From Betaproteobacteria bacterium HGW-Betaproteobacteria-8 (GTDB lineage: Bacteria; Pseudomonadota; Gammaproteobacteria; Burkholderiales; Methylophilaceae), in NCBI GenBank assembly GCA_002842135.1, contig PHCD01000045.1, forward strand, positions 1 to 13,905: a stretch of DNA of 13,905 nucleotides. Direction: 5' to 3'. The notes beneath the pieces are model-generated. The model was not told where the DNA came from. It ran no database searches and was given only the letters and a program-made list of their open reading frames with translations. Shown one piece after another: positions 6,464 to 13,248 of this stretch. Within the stretch, counting starts at the first letter, position 1. The number at the start of each line of letters is the position of its first letter. The translations under genes and the position numbers were made by a program.

Positions 6464-6784
6464 ATGAAGAGATTCACAGACATTCTGCCTACACTTGAAA
6501 ATGCCGAGCATATTCAGAGAATCGACCTTTTCAACCCGGACGGAAGCCGCGCCGGCAAGATCGAGAACAAGCCCGGTAGTGCCGGTTCCGTGCGCGTCTA
6601 TCATCACTTATGGAAAAAACACGGCGCAATCACTGTTGAAGCGGCAAAGGAAGGCCTGAAAATTTATGCCGAACATACAGAAGATGCGGAAAATAATCCG
6701 GACAAACATCCGAATATTGACCGCTTGTTCAGCATCATCGAGTCCAGCAAACCATTAACCGTAGAGATTACGAAACAGGAATAG
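6464..6784 (+). CDS. Conserved small protein, DUF2322-like
   Basis: A 106-residue cytoplasmic protein with no signal peptide or membrane segment. The pattern IDLFNPDGSRAGKIENKPGS, followed by VRVYHHLWKKHGAI, YAEHTEDAENNPDKHPNIDRLF and a short C-terminal strand, fits my memory of the uncharacterised family DUF2322, known from beta- and gammaproteobacteria; I could not confirm this by search. The family has no established function, and no catalytic motif is evident. It starts 18 bases after coq7 with only a weak ribosome binding site, so translation probably depends on the coq7 transcript. A link to quinone metabolism is only a guess from position. It converges with the VOC gene, the two stops being five bases apart. 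Confidence 0.8.
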   Translation: MKRFTDILPTLENAEHIQRIDLFNPDGSRAGKIENKPGSAGSVRVYHHLWKKHGAITVEAAKEGLKIYAEHTEDAENNPDKHPNIDRLFSIIESSKPLTVEITKQE

Positions 6785-6789
6785 CAGAC

Positions 6790-7218
6790 TCAGTTGCTGA
6801 AATGAGGGCCGAGTGAAATGGGCTGGTGATAGATGAATTGCACCATATTGCCGGCCGGGTCGAAGCAGTAGAAACTTCTGGCACCATCCCTGTGAGTCCT
6901 TGGCGCCTGCGCAATTTTTGTGCCGTGCACCACCAGGAAAGTGTGCCAGACATCAACGTCCTCTGGCGACTTCAGAATGAATCCGATATGGTCCAGACGC
7001 TGGGCGCCATCCAGCCTGGTGCTGGCATCAAGGCGGTGCAATGCAAGGTTGTCAGCTCCTGCTGAAGTCAGATAGACATTATCGGGATCCGGCTTCCATT
7101 CCTGCTGCATGCCAACCAGTTCACAATAGAATTTGAGACAGGCTTCCAGGTCATGCACGAACAGCGCGACATGGTGCATGCCCAGCATGCCGCCCGGACG
7201 GGTTGATGTTTCAGTCAT
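6790..7218 (-). CDS. VOC superfamily (glyoxalase/dioxygenase fold) protein
   Basis: A 142-residue protein of the vicinal oxygen chelate superfamily, built as two beta-alpha-beta-beta-beta halves. The first half starts at about residue 13 (MHHVALFVHDLEACLKFYCELVG) and the second at about 74 (RLDHIGFILKSPEDVDVW). The metal-binding glutamate usually found in the last strand (as in GNxxEF) is Q127 in GNMVQFIY, while H15 or H16 and H77 are in place, so the metal site is incomplete or unusual. The substrate cannot be deduced; relatives include glyoxalase I, fosfomycin resistance proteins, ring-cleaving dioxygenases and binding proteins. Its ATG shares one base with the OsmC-like stop (TGATG), which implies translational coupling. 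It is the last gene of an FKBP, OsmC, VOC operon. Confidence 0.86.
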   Translation of the reverse strand: MTETSTRPGGMLGMHHVALFVHDLEACLKFYCELVGMQQEWKPDPDNVYLTSAGADNLALHRLDASTRLDGAQRLDHIGFILKSPEDVDVWHTFLVVHGTKIAQAPRTHRDGARSFYCFDPAGNMVQFIYHQPISLGPHFSN

Positions 7219-7637
7219 CAGTTCACCTCGACAATCTCAAAATCATGGCTAATTTCGGCAGCCTTGCCCAGCATGATGGAAGCCGAGCAATATTTCTCGG
7301 CCGACAATTTCACCGCACGCTCAACCTGCACCGGGTTCAGGCCCTTGCCGCTAACCACAAAATGCACATGAATCCTGGTAAAGACCTTGGGTACACTATC
7401 GGCGCGCTCTGCCTCTATCTCTGCCACACAATCCGTAATCGGCTGACGTGCCTTCTGCAGGATGGTGACCACGTCGAACGAGGTACAACCACCCATGCCA
7501 ATCAGCAGCATCTCCATCGGGCGCATGCCAAGATTGCGCCCACCTGCATCCGGCGCACCATCAAGAACGACGGCGTGGCCAGTTTCCGATTCGCCCATGA
7601 AACAGACGTTTTCAACCCATTTGATGCGTGCTTTCAT
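7218..7637 (-). CDS. OsmC/Ohr-family protein (YhfA-like)
   Basis: A 139-residue member of the OsmC family, whose members reduce organic hydroperoxides through two cysteines, usually as a homodimer. Both cysteines are present: C51 in GMGGCTSFDVV at the head of the central helix, and C117 in AEKYCSAS. P40 and E42 (RPMEMLLIG) fit the conserved P-x-E-x-L-L region. The sequence resembles the YhfA-type branch more than Ohr; the physiological substrate of that branch is not known, so hydroperoxide reduction is a family-level inference. A GAGGATCCAGGA stretch before the ATG contains possible ribosome binding sites. The FKBP stop lies 23 bases upstream and the VOC start overlaps its own stop, consistent with one operon. 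Confidence 0.92.
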   Translation of the reverse strand: MKARIKWVENVCFMGESETGHAVVLDGAPDAGGRNLGMRPMEMLLIGMGGCTSFDVVTILQKARQPITDCVAEIEAERADSVPKVFTRIHVHFVVSGKGLNPVQVERAVKLSAEKYCSASIMLGKAAEISHDFEIVEVN

Positions 7638-7660
7638 TTCCTGGATCCTCAGGTCTGGCC

Positions 7661-8143
7661 TTATTTTACGCCCAACAGTTCTACATCGAACACCAATGTT
7701 GCGTTAGGTGGAATGACGCCACCGGCACCACGCGCCCCATAGCCCATCTCTGGCGGAATGATCAGCGTACGCTTGCCGCCGATCTTCATGCCGGCAAAAC
7801 CCTGATCCCAGCCCTGAATCACCTGACCACCGCCGAGGTAAAAGACAAATGGCTCGCCGCGGTCGACGGAGCTGTCGAACTTTTCACCTTTGTTGTCAGG
7901 CTTGCTTGGGTCGTACAACCAGCCGGTGTAATGCACTGTCACATTAAAGCCACTCTCGGCTTCACGGCCAGAGCCGACCACAGTGTCGATTTTTACCAGT
8001 TCGGTGATGTTCTGAGTCATTGCCGTATTTCCTTCTGTCGTTGATTTGGGTGATTCCGTGCCAGCCTGGCATGCGCTGAGGGTCATTGCAGTACTAATAA
8101 TGGCTGCAAATAAATAACCGCTTTTTTTCATGATTTTTTCCAT
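7661..8143 (-). CDS. FKBP-type peptidyl-prolyl isomerase, lipoprotein
   Basis: A 160-residue peptidyl-prolyl cis-trans isomerase of the FKBP class, expected to be lipid-anchored on the periplasmic side. Residues 1-24 form a lipoprotein signal peptide ending in the lipobox LSAC with C25. A Ser/Thr-rich linker runs to about residue 41, then the FKBP domain (about 45-160). Active-site landmarks are all present: [37 protein letters not shown]. The loop after YTGWLY carries a short insert (DPSKPDNKG). I chose the start at 8143 because GGAG lies six bases upstream; Met5 (8131) would keep the same lipobox, and the frame open back to 8224 adds residues that make no signal peptide. Met42 (8020) has its own AAGGAA eight bases upstream and could start a cytosolic form. 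First gene of the FKBP, OsmC, VOC operon. Confidence 0.92.
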   Translation of the reverse strand: MEKIMKKSGYLFAAIISTAMTLSACQAGTESPKSTTEGNTAMTQNITELVKIDTVVGSGREAESGFNVTVHYTGWLYDPSKPDNKGEKFDSSVDRGEPFVFYLGGGQVIQGWDQGFAGMKIGGKRTLIIPPEMGYGARGAGGVIPPNATLVFDVELLGVK

Positions 8144-8195
8144 CTGTAACTCCACGTTAGCTGCCGATATGATAACCGAAAGAGCGCAAAATCGC

Positions 8196-8212
8196 GCCGT
8201 CTGTTGGACGGC
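8196..8212 (-). terminator. Hairpin downstream of the PBP4 gene, possible weak terminator
   Basis: GCCGTC (8196-8201) and GACGGC (8207-8212) form a perfect six-base stem with a five-base loop. On the minus strand it is followed by GCGATTTTGCG, a poor T-tract, and it lies about 160 bases after the PBP4 stop. The rest of 8144-8374 shows no gene; it must contain the FKBP promoter, but I cannot identify a convincing one. Confidence 0.3.
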
Positions 8213-8374
8213 AAAACCGATCAAGACAACATGAATGGAGCCTCAGAAGCTCATTTTATAGAGTGTTGCGCCAAGCGCACGGAACACAGAAACCGGGATT
8301 GCAAGCAGGTGACAGTGAAGTTACCAGCACCGCACAACAGCACAATATGCTCGCAAGATGAGCTTCTGAGCTGC

Positions 8375-9787
8375 CTAGGGCAGATGATAAACCCAGTCCA
8401 GCAGAGCATCCTGGGCAGACCTGGTTGCGCCCGCAAGGTCGTGATTGGCAACAAATACCACGACCCAACGCCGGTTGTTCTGATCAAGCACATACCCGGC
8501 CAGTGCCCGCACGCCATCGATCGAGCCGGTCTTGATATGCGCCCTGCCCCTTACCGGGTTGCCGTTCAAACGCCGCATCACTGTGCCATCCACGGCCAAT
8601 ACCGGCAATGAAGACATCAGCTCAGGCATCATCGGGCTGAAATAAGCATGTACCAGTAATTCGCCCAGATGCTGCGCGCTGATACGTTCTTCACGCGACA
8701 AACCGGAACCATTCTCGATAACCAGTTCAGGAAACACCATGCCCTTGCTCGCCAGCCATAGCTGAATCGCTTGGGCACCCTTGGCTTCGTTGCCGGGCAG
8801 GCCACCGCGCTCAGCCGCGATAGTGAGCAATAACTGCCTGGTCATCAGGTTATTGCTGTATTTGTTGATACGGCGAATGACATCTGCCAACGGCTGGGAT
8901 TGATGCTCTAAAAGTTTGACCGCATCAGGCCTGACCTCGTCCAGCCTGAATCCGTCCGTGATGGTGCCGCCCAGTTGCTGCCATATCTGGCGAAACAGAT
9001 AATAGGTATAGCGCGCATGGGTGAACAGGGTCAGGTCGAGATACTTTTCACCACAACTCTCGGGATAACTGCCGGTAAACGTGACTTTTGCCAAAGGTCC
9101 CACATTCTCCACCTGGTATCCAAGATCACCGCGCCAATCCCCGCAACCGACCTTGGAAAGCTTGACCTGGTTGACCATGGTGATTTCAGGCAATTCCGGA
9201 CTCGCCTGTATCATGGCCTGGCCACCATCGCTGAAAAACCTGAAACTGGTGGAATTGAGATTGCTGGTCAGCGCATTGGGAATAGCATTGTATGCCCGGT
9301 ATGGTTCGTTATCGAAGAGGCCGGCATCAAGCTGGCTTGGCGAGAAATAAGTATCATCCAGAATCAAGGAGCCACGTATATCCTTCAGCCCGGTCTGGCG
9401 CAAATCGCTCAACATGCGCCACATGTCCTGCTGCATCAGCTCCGGATTGCCATAGCCCTTGATGACCAGGTTGCCTTCAAGCACCCCGTCCCGAATCTCA
9501 CCCTCACGATAAATCTCGGTGCGCCAGCGATATGCCGGGCCAAGCAGATCGAGTGCAGCATAAGTAGTCAGCAGCTTCATGGTGGAGGCAGGATTCAGTG
9601 AACGCCGGGAATTGTGATCGACGGTAACAGCATTTGAACCCACCTGGCGGACATAAACCGAGACCGCGTCCAGCGGCACCGCCTGCTGTTTCAAGGCCTG
9701 TTCCACCGGCAACGGCAAATCGGCATAGGCCGGCAAAGCAAGCATCAGGCCCAGCAATACCTGTCCGAATCCGGATTTGAACTGCAT
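8375..9787 (-). CDS. dacB: PBP4-type D-alanyl-D-alanine carboxypeptidase/endopeptidase (S13 family)
   Basis: The 470-residue product belongs to the class C penicillin-binding proteins, which remove terminal D-Ala and split peptide cross-links in murein in the periplasm. A signal peptide covers residues 1-22 (LLGLMLALPAYA). The three active-site motifs are present and in order: S68xxK71 in NPASTMKLL, S311xN313 in NKYSNNLM, and K419TG in HIKTGS. The long stretch between motifs 1 and 2 is the inserted domain typical of this family, and C215 and C245 could form a disulfide. Length matches E. coli DacB (about 477). Its ATG shares one base with the bioA stop (TGATG), so translation is probably coupled to bioA, although the two functions are unrelated. 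Confidence 0.96.
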   Translation of the reverse strand: MQFKSGFGQVLLGLMLALPAYADLPLPVEQALKQQAVPLDAVSVYVRQVGSNAVTVDHNSRRSLNPASTMKLLTTYAALDLLGPAYRWRTEIYREGEIRDGVLEGNLVIKGYGNPELMQQDMWRMLSDLRQTGLKDIRGSLILDDTYFSPSQLDAGLFDNEPYRAYNAIPNALTSNLNSTSFRFFSDGGQAMIQASPELPEITMVNQVKLSKVGCGDWRGDLGYQVENVGPLAKVTFTGSYPESCGEKYLDLTLFTHARYTYYLFRQIWQQLGGTITDGFRLDEVRPDAVKLLEHQSQPLADVIRRINKYSNNLMTRQLLLTIAAERGGLPGNEAKGAQAIQLWLASKGMVFPELVIENGSGLSREERISAQHLGELLVHAYFSPMMPELMSSLPVLAVDGTVMRRLNGNPVRGRAHIKTGSIDGVRALAGYVLDQNNRRWVVVFVANHDLAGATRSAQDALLDWVYHLP

Positions 9788-11097
9788 CAGCCCAATGTCT
9801 CCTGCAGCAATTCAGCTATCTCGGCGCACACCCAGTCTATTTCCGGTTCGCTAATGATATAGGGCGGCATCAGATAGACCGTCTTGCCTATGGGCCGTAC
9901 CAGCAAGCCTCGCGCCAGTGCGGCTTGGTAGAATCCCTGTTGGAAATCCGCATTGCTGCTGATGACATCAAATGCGGCAATCATGCCGGTTTGCCGTATA
10001 TGCTCGACCGGCAAGCCGCGCAGAACCTCTTGCAGCTTGCGTCCGATGTAAGCCGATTTTTGCCGGTTACCTTGCAGCACCTGCTCGTTCTCAAAAATAT
10101 CCAGCGTAGCCAGGGCGGCACTGCAAGCCAGTGGATTGCCCGTGTAACTATGCGAATGCAGGAAACCGCGGGCCGTGCTGTCATCATAAAAAGCCTGGTA
10201 GATTTCATCCGTGCAGAGCGTAACCGACAGTGGCAGATAGCCGCCGGTGATCCCCTTTGACAGGCAGATGAAATCCGGCCGGATACCCGCCTGCTCGCAG
10301 GCAAACATGGTGCCGGTACGGCCGAAACCAACTGCAATCTCGTCCGCTATCAGATGAACCTGGTACTCGCTACAGATACTCCGGGCACGTTGCAGATAAA
10401 TGGGCGCATACATAGCCATGCCTGCCGCACATTGCACCAGCGGCTCGACAATAAAGGCGGAAATCTCTTCGTGGTTGGCAGCAATGTATTGCTCCAGCGC
10501 ATCTGCACAACGCAGGGCATACTGCTCCGGCGTCTCACCCTTGGCGGCCAACCGCCAGTCCGGGCTTGGCATCTGCTCGCTGTGCATCAGCAAGTGGGCA
10601 TAGGTATCCTTGAAGATGGCAACATCGGTGACCGAAAGGGCGCCCAGTGTCTCACCGTGATATCCGTTCTGCAGGCTGATGAACCTGGTTTTCCCCGGCT
10701 TGCCCACATTGCGCCAATAATGAAAACTCATCTTCAGGGCAATCTCGGTGGCAGAGGCGCCATCCGAGGCATAGAAGCAATGACCGAGTCCGGTCAGCGC
10801 CGCCAGACGCTCCGACAAATTGACCACGGGCCCATGCGTGAAGCCAGCAAGAATCACATGTTCCAGCGCATCGAGCTGCTGTTTGATAGCCTGCTTGATC
10901 TGCGGATGGTTATGCCCGAACAGGTTCACCCACCAGGAACTGACTGCATCCAGGTAGCGCTTGCCCTCCATGTCATATAACCACACGCCCTCACCTCGCT
11001 GAATCGGCACCAACGGTATGGTTTCGTGCGACTTCATCTGCGTACATGGATGCCAGACTGCACGCAGGCTTCTTTCTAAAAGATCTTTATTTTCCAT
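9787..11097 (-). CDS. bioA: Adenosylmethionine-8-amino-7-oxononanoate aminotransferase
   Basis: The 436-residue product is a class III PLP-dependent aminotransferase that converts 7-keto-8-aminopelargonate to 7,8-diaminopelargonate in biotin synthesis, using S-adenosylmethionine as amino donor. BioA-specific features include WHPCTQM (15-21), the SSWWVNLFGHNHP substrate and cofactor region (53-65), NGYHGET (144-150), the PLP-binding aspartate D252 in LIADEIAVGFGRTG, and the Schiff-base lysine K281 in CLSKGITGGYLPLSV. The length is normal (429 in E. coli). No other bio gene is in the window, so the biotin pathway is not clustered here, and no BirA- or BioR-like operator is evident upstream. The ribosome binding site is weak. 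The 177-residue unknown gene ends 49 bases upstream on the same strand, and dacB overlaps the 3' end. Confidence 0.96.
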   Translation of the reverse strand: MENKDLLERSLRAVWHPCTQMKSHETIPLVPIQRGEGVWLYDMEGKRYLDAVSSWWVNLFGHNHPQIKQAIKQQLDALEHVILAGFTHGPVVNLSERLAALTGLGHCFYASDGASATEIALKMSFHYWRNVGKPGKTRFISLQNGYHGETLGALSVTDVAIFKDTYAHLLMHSEQMPSPDWRLAAKGETPEQYALRCADALEQYIAANHEEISAFIVEPLVQCAAGMAMYAPIYLQRARSICSEYQVHLIADEIAVGFGRTGTMFACEQAGIRPDFICLSKGITGGYLPLSVTLCTDEIYQAFYDDSTARGFLHSHSYTGNPLACSAALATLDIFENEQVLQGNRQKSAYIGRKLQEVLRGLPVEHIRQTGMIAAFDVISSNADFQQGFYQAALARGLLVRPIGKTVYLMPPYIISEPEIDWVCAEIAELLQETLG

Positions 11098-11146
11098 TTC
11101 AACTTGTCTGAATGCTATTCCTTGTTACTCAAGCCAGCCCGCAAAA

Positions 11147-11680
11147 CTAGTGCAGGGCCGTACTGGTCTGTATGGAGCTCATCACAGGAATGTTGACCGG
11201 CAGTGGCAGTTCCCATGCCGTTTCCTTGCTGACCATCTGCAGCATATTGGTGAGCGCCATGATGAGATCATGCGTCAGCATCAACTTGATGGTCTGGCCA
11301 TTGCTGCATACCAGCTCCAGGGAAACCTGCTGACTGGCGGATTTGAGAATGTGGCAATCTTTTGCCAGCAATATATCGCCTTGGTTGATGTTCTGACGCG
11401 GCTTGTATTCTGAAGTGAAATCAAGCTTTTTCATGGCATCCGGCCTTTCAGGAGCCTGCTGTATATGTGCCGCATTCAGTGCATCGGTCATCGGCACCCC
11501 CAGCGCTGTCATTTCATCCGCCTGCAGCAATTGCCACAAGCCCTTGACCAGCCGCCTTGTTAACCAGACTGCGAGCTCCACCTCATCGGAAAAACCGATT
11601 CTCAGCAACAACCTGTCTTCTACCGGGTTATAGGCGATGTTGATTTGCTGTATCGCTGCATTTTTGATTCCTGTTGTCAT
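11147..11680 (-). CDS. Conserved-looking protein of unknown function
   Basis: A 177-residue soluble protein that I do not recognise, with no signal peptide or membrane segment. The N-terminal third has alternating strands (IQQINIAYNPVEDRLLLRIGF), then a helix EVELAVWLTRRLVKGLWQLLQ (33-53) and a polar linker (about 60-98). The C-terminal part has strands around GDILLAKDCHILKS and VSLELVCSNGQTIKLMLTHD (119-138) and ends with a helix, LIMALTNMLQMVSKETAW. Cysteines C109 and C125 are not in a known motif. Codon use looks like its neighbours, and AAAGGA lies nine bases before the ATG, so it is probably a real gene. It leads a bioA-dacB transcript with a 49-base gap, which does not suggest a function. 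Confidence 0.8.
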   Translation of the reverse strand: MTTGIKNAAIQQINIAYNPVEDRLLLRIGFSDEVELAVWLTRRLVKGLWQLLQADEMTALGVPMTDALNAAHIQQAPERPDAMKKLDFTSEYKPRQNINQGDILLAKDCHILKSASQQVSLELVCSNGQTIKLMLTHDLIMALTNMLQMVSKETAWELPLPVNIPVMSSIQTSTALH

Positions 11681-11741
11681 CGCGCTATTCCTTTCCTCTC
11701 TGAATTACCTCAGCTGTAAGACTATTCTAGTTTTCAATTAA

Positions 11742-11810
11742 TTTCCGGGCCACAAGTAAATATACTTTCAGCCCCGGAAAACCCATCTCTCAACATCGAC
11801 ATTCCGGGAA
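11742..11810. promoter_or_regulatory. Three TTCCGGG-type boxes upstream of the protease gene
   Basis: TTTCCGGG (11742-11749) and its inverse CCCGGAAA (11773-11780) form an eight-base inverted repeat with a 23-base spacer. A third copy, the near-palindrome ATTCCGGGAAT (11801-11811), lies between the -35 and -10 boxes of the protease promoter. This looks like a multi-site operator for an unknown factor. Boxes 1 and 2 could instead form a hairpin at the end of an upstream leader. Confidence 0.35.
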
Positions 11811-11825
11811 TTTCAGTGCTATAAC
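11796..11825 (+). promoter_or_regulatory. Sigma-70-type promoter of the trypsin-like protease gene
   Basis: TCGACA (11796-11801) and TATAAC (11820-11825), each five of six to consensus, are 18 bases apart. Transcription would start near 11832, leaving a leader of about 30 bases with GGGGA (11849-11853) as ribosome binding site nine bases before the ATG. Confidence 0.55.
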
Positions 11826-11862
11826 AATGTCTCAGCAATACTAGATCTGGGGATTTTCTATC

Positions 11863-12777
11863 ATGAAACGATGGATATTGTTTGCTGCATCCTTTTCCTG
11901 CCCGCTTGCCGTCTCGGCCCAACCGCCCGATGGCATGGTGTACGCGCTCAAACCTTCCGTGGTCAAGATTCATGTCTTCAATCCCAATGGCCATCACGGC
12001 GTCGGTTCCGGTGTCGTCGTTGCCGAAGACCATGTTGCCACCAATTGCCATGTAATCGCCAACGCACTAGGTGTGCGCATCAGCAAGTATGGAGAGAGTT
12101 TTGCACCCGCTGGTATCAAGGCCGACTGGAAACACGACCTCTGCCTGCTCAAATTCCAGGGGCTGGGCCTGCCTACCGTCAAACTGGGCAGCAGCAAGCA
12201 ACTGCAATACGAGCAGCCCGTGTTCACCATCAGCTTCCCGATCAATGCGAAAAAACCGCTGACCACCTACGGTGAAGTCACCGCCCTCTATCCTTATGAC
12301 GACGGCAACATCATCCGCGCCACCGCCGATTTCCGTCTGGGCGGCAGCGGCGGCCCACTGTTCGCCGATGACGGCAGCCTGGTCGGGATTGTCACCATGA
12401 AAAGCCCAGGCAGAAATGCCTACTACTACAACATTCCTGTGGATTGGGTAAAACCGCTGCTGAACCAGCCAATGCAAACCATGGCAGTGCAACAGGAACC
12501 ACCGTTCTGGGATGCACCGGAAGATAAACGCCCGTACTTCATGCGCGTGCTGCATCCCCTGCAGACTGAAAACTGGAAAGCACTCGAATCCATCAGCCAG
12601 GCCTGGGTGACCGAACAGCCGGAAAGCGCGGAAGCCTGGTACACACTGGGACTGGCACAGCAAAATCTAGGAAAACTGGATAGCGCAGACTACAACCTGA
12701 ATCAGGCGCTAACCCTTAACCTGGCCCATCCCGACGCCAACAAAGTGCGGTCCGAAATCAAGGAAAGGCGTGACTGA
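11863..12777 (+). CDS. Secreted trypsin-like serine protease with C-terminal TPR
   Basis: A 304-residue exported serine protease with the chymotrypsin/HtrA fold. Residues 1-19 form a signal peptide (LFAASFSCPLAVSA). The catalytic triad is H63 (TNCHVI), D92 (WKHDLCLL) and S162 (LGGSGGPLF); VGSGVVV (47-53) and GSLVGIVT (171-178) are typical flanking strands. Unlike DegP or DegS there is no PDZ domain. After the protease domain (to about residue 200) come a linker and one clear tetratricopeptide repeat, SAEAWYTLGLAQQNLGKLDSADYNLNQAL (255-283), which may bind a partner or substrate. The protein is presumably periplasmic and may act in envelope protein quality control or specific processing; its substrate is unknown. 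It is transcribed alone, divergently from the 177-residue unknown gene, from a promoter surrounded by CCGG-containing boxes. No intrinsic terminator is seen before groES. Confidence 0.92.
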   Translation: MKRWILFAASFSCPLAVSAQPPDGMVYALKPSVVKIHVFNPNGHHGVGSGVVVAEDHVATNCHVIANALGVRISKYGESFAPAGIKADWKHDLCLLKFQGLGLPTVKLGSSKQLQYEQPVFTISFPINAKKPLTTYGEVTALYPYDDGNIIRATADFRLGGSGGPLFADDGSLVGIVTMKSPGRNAYYYNIPVDWVKPLLNQPMQTMAVQQEPPFWDAPEDKRPYFMRVLHPLQTENWKALESISQAWVTEQPESAEAWYTLGLAQQNLGKLDSADYNLNQALTLNLAHPDANKVRSEIKERRD

Positions 12778-12802
12778 ATCCAGATACATCCAACATCAGC
12801 AC

Positions 12803-12831
12803 TTGAAATAATCCAACTCCCACCTTATTAT
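12803..12831 (+). promoter_or_regulatory. groESL promoter
   Basis: TTGAAA (12803-12808) and TATTAT (12826-12831) are separated by the ideal 17 bases and form a good housekeeping promoter whose -10 box runs into the CIRCE element. The preceding C makes CTTGAAA, the sigma-32 -35 consensus, and CCTTATTA 14 bases on is a partial match to a sigma-32 -10 box, so heat-shock sigma factor use is possible but weakly supported. Confidence 0.75.
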
Positions 12832-12857
12832 TAGCACTCTACAGACACGAGTGCTAA
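12831..12857. promoter_or_regulatory. CIRCE element (HrcA operator)
   Basis: The half-sites TTAGCACTC (12831-12839) and GAGTGCTAA (12849-12857) are separated by exactly nine bases and match the CIRCE consensus without a mismatch. HrcA bound here, with GroEL-dependent feedback, is the known mode of control for such operons. It overlaps the last base of the -10 box and lies 85 bases before groES. Confidence 0.97.
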
Positions 12858-12928
12858 TATCGCCTGTCTAGTTAAGTTTCTTTCGCTTGCCGTGGCCCAT
12901 GCTGCGATGAGCATTTCGTATTCATCTC

Positions 12929-12935
12929 AAGGAGA
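12929..12935 (+). promoter_or_regulatory. Ribosome binding site fixing the groES start
   Basis: AAGGAGA lies seven bases before the ATG at 12943. This rules out the in-frame ATG at 12892, which would add 17 residues not found in GroES. Confidence 0.9.
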
Positions 12936-12942
12936 GCATTTC

Positions 12943-13233
12943 ATGAAGATTCGTCCTTTACACGATCGCGTGATCGTCAAAAGACTGGAAGAAGTCCGTA
13001 CTACCGCTTCTGGCATCGTCATCCCTGACACCGCCACCGAGAAGCCGGATCAAGGCGAAATCATTGCTGTTGGCGCTGGCAAGAAAGACGAAGCTGGCAA
13101 GCTGATTCCTCTTGATGTCAAAGTCGGCGACAAGGTGCTGTTCGGCAAATACGCAGGCCAGTCCGTCAAGGTAGACGGCGAAGAATTGCTGGTCATGCGT
13201 GAAGAAGACCTGATGGGCGTGGTGGAGGCTTAA
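12943..13233 (+). CDS. groES: Co-chaperonin GroES
   Basis: The 96-residue product is the ten-kilodalton lid of the GroEL folding chamber, a cytoplasmic heptamer. It begins [17 protein letters not shown], as GroES proteins do. It has the mobile-loop region that contacts GroEL (about 17-32, with [12 protein letters not shown]), the core [21 protein letters not shown], and the C-terminal [15 protein letters not shown]. Length is normal. Transcription is from a promoter under CIRCE/HrcA control. The gap to groEL is 183 bases, longer than the few tens of bases usual for this operon, because a palindromic repeat lies in it. Confidence 0.98.
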   Translation: MKIRPLHDRVIVKRLEEVRTTASGIVIPDTATEKPDQGEIIAVGAGKKDEAGKLIPLDVKVGDKVLFGKYAGQSVKVDGEELLVMREEDLMGVVEA

Positions 13234-13248
13234 AAAGCCAAAACATTC

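Noticed and set aside
8144..8224. Longer N-terminus for the FKBP gene
   Set aside because: The added residues make no signal peptide and would bury the lipoprotein signal; GGAG precedes the ATG at 8143.
8975..9601. A 208-codon plus-strand open frame inside dacB
   Set aside because: Antisense shadow of a complete PBP4 coding region with all catalytic motifs; no family resemblance.
10354..10980. A 208-codon plus-strand open frame inside bioA
   Set aside because: Antisense shadow of a complete, motif-rich bioA.
11098..11146. Biotin-responsive operator (BirA or BioR type) before bioA
   Set aside because: No inverted repeat resembling either consensus is present in the gap or just upstream.
12067..12663. 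A 198-codon minus-strand open frame opposite the trypsin-like protease
   Set aside because: Antisense to an intact protease with its full triad; composition typical of a reverse-frame shadow.
12892..12942. Upstream in-frame ATG as the groES start
   Set aside because: AAGGAGA directly precedes 12943 and GroES proteins begin with MKIRPLHD.
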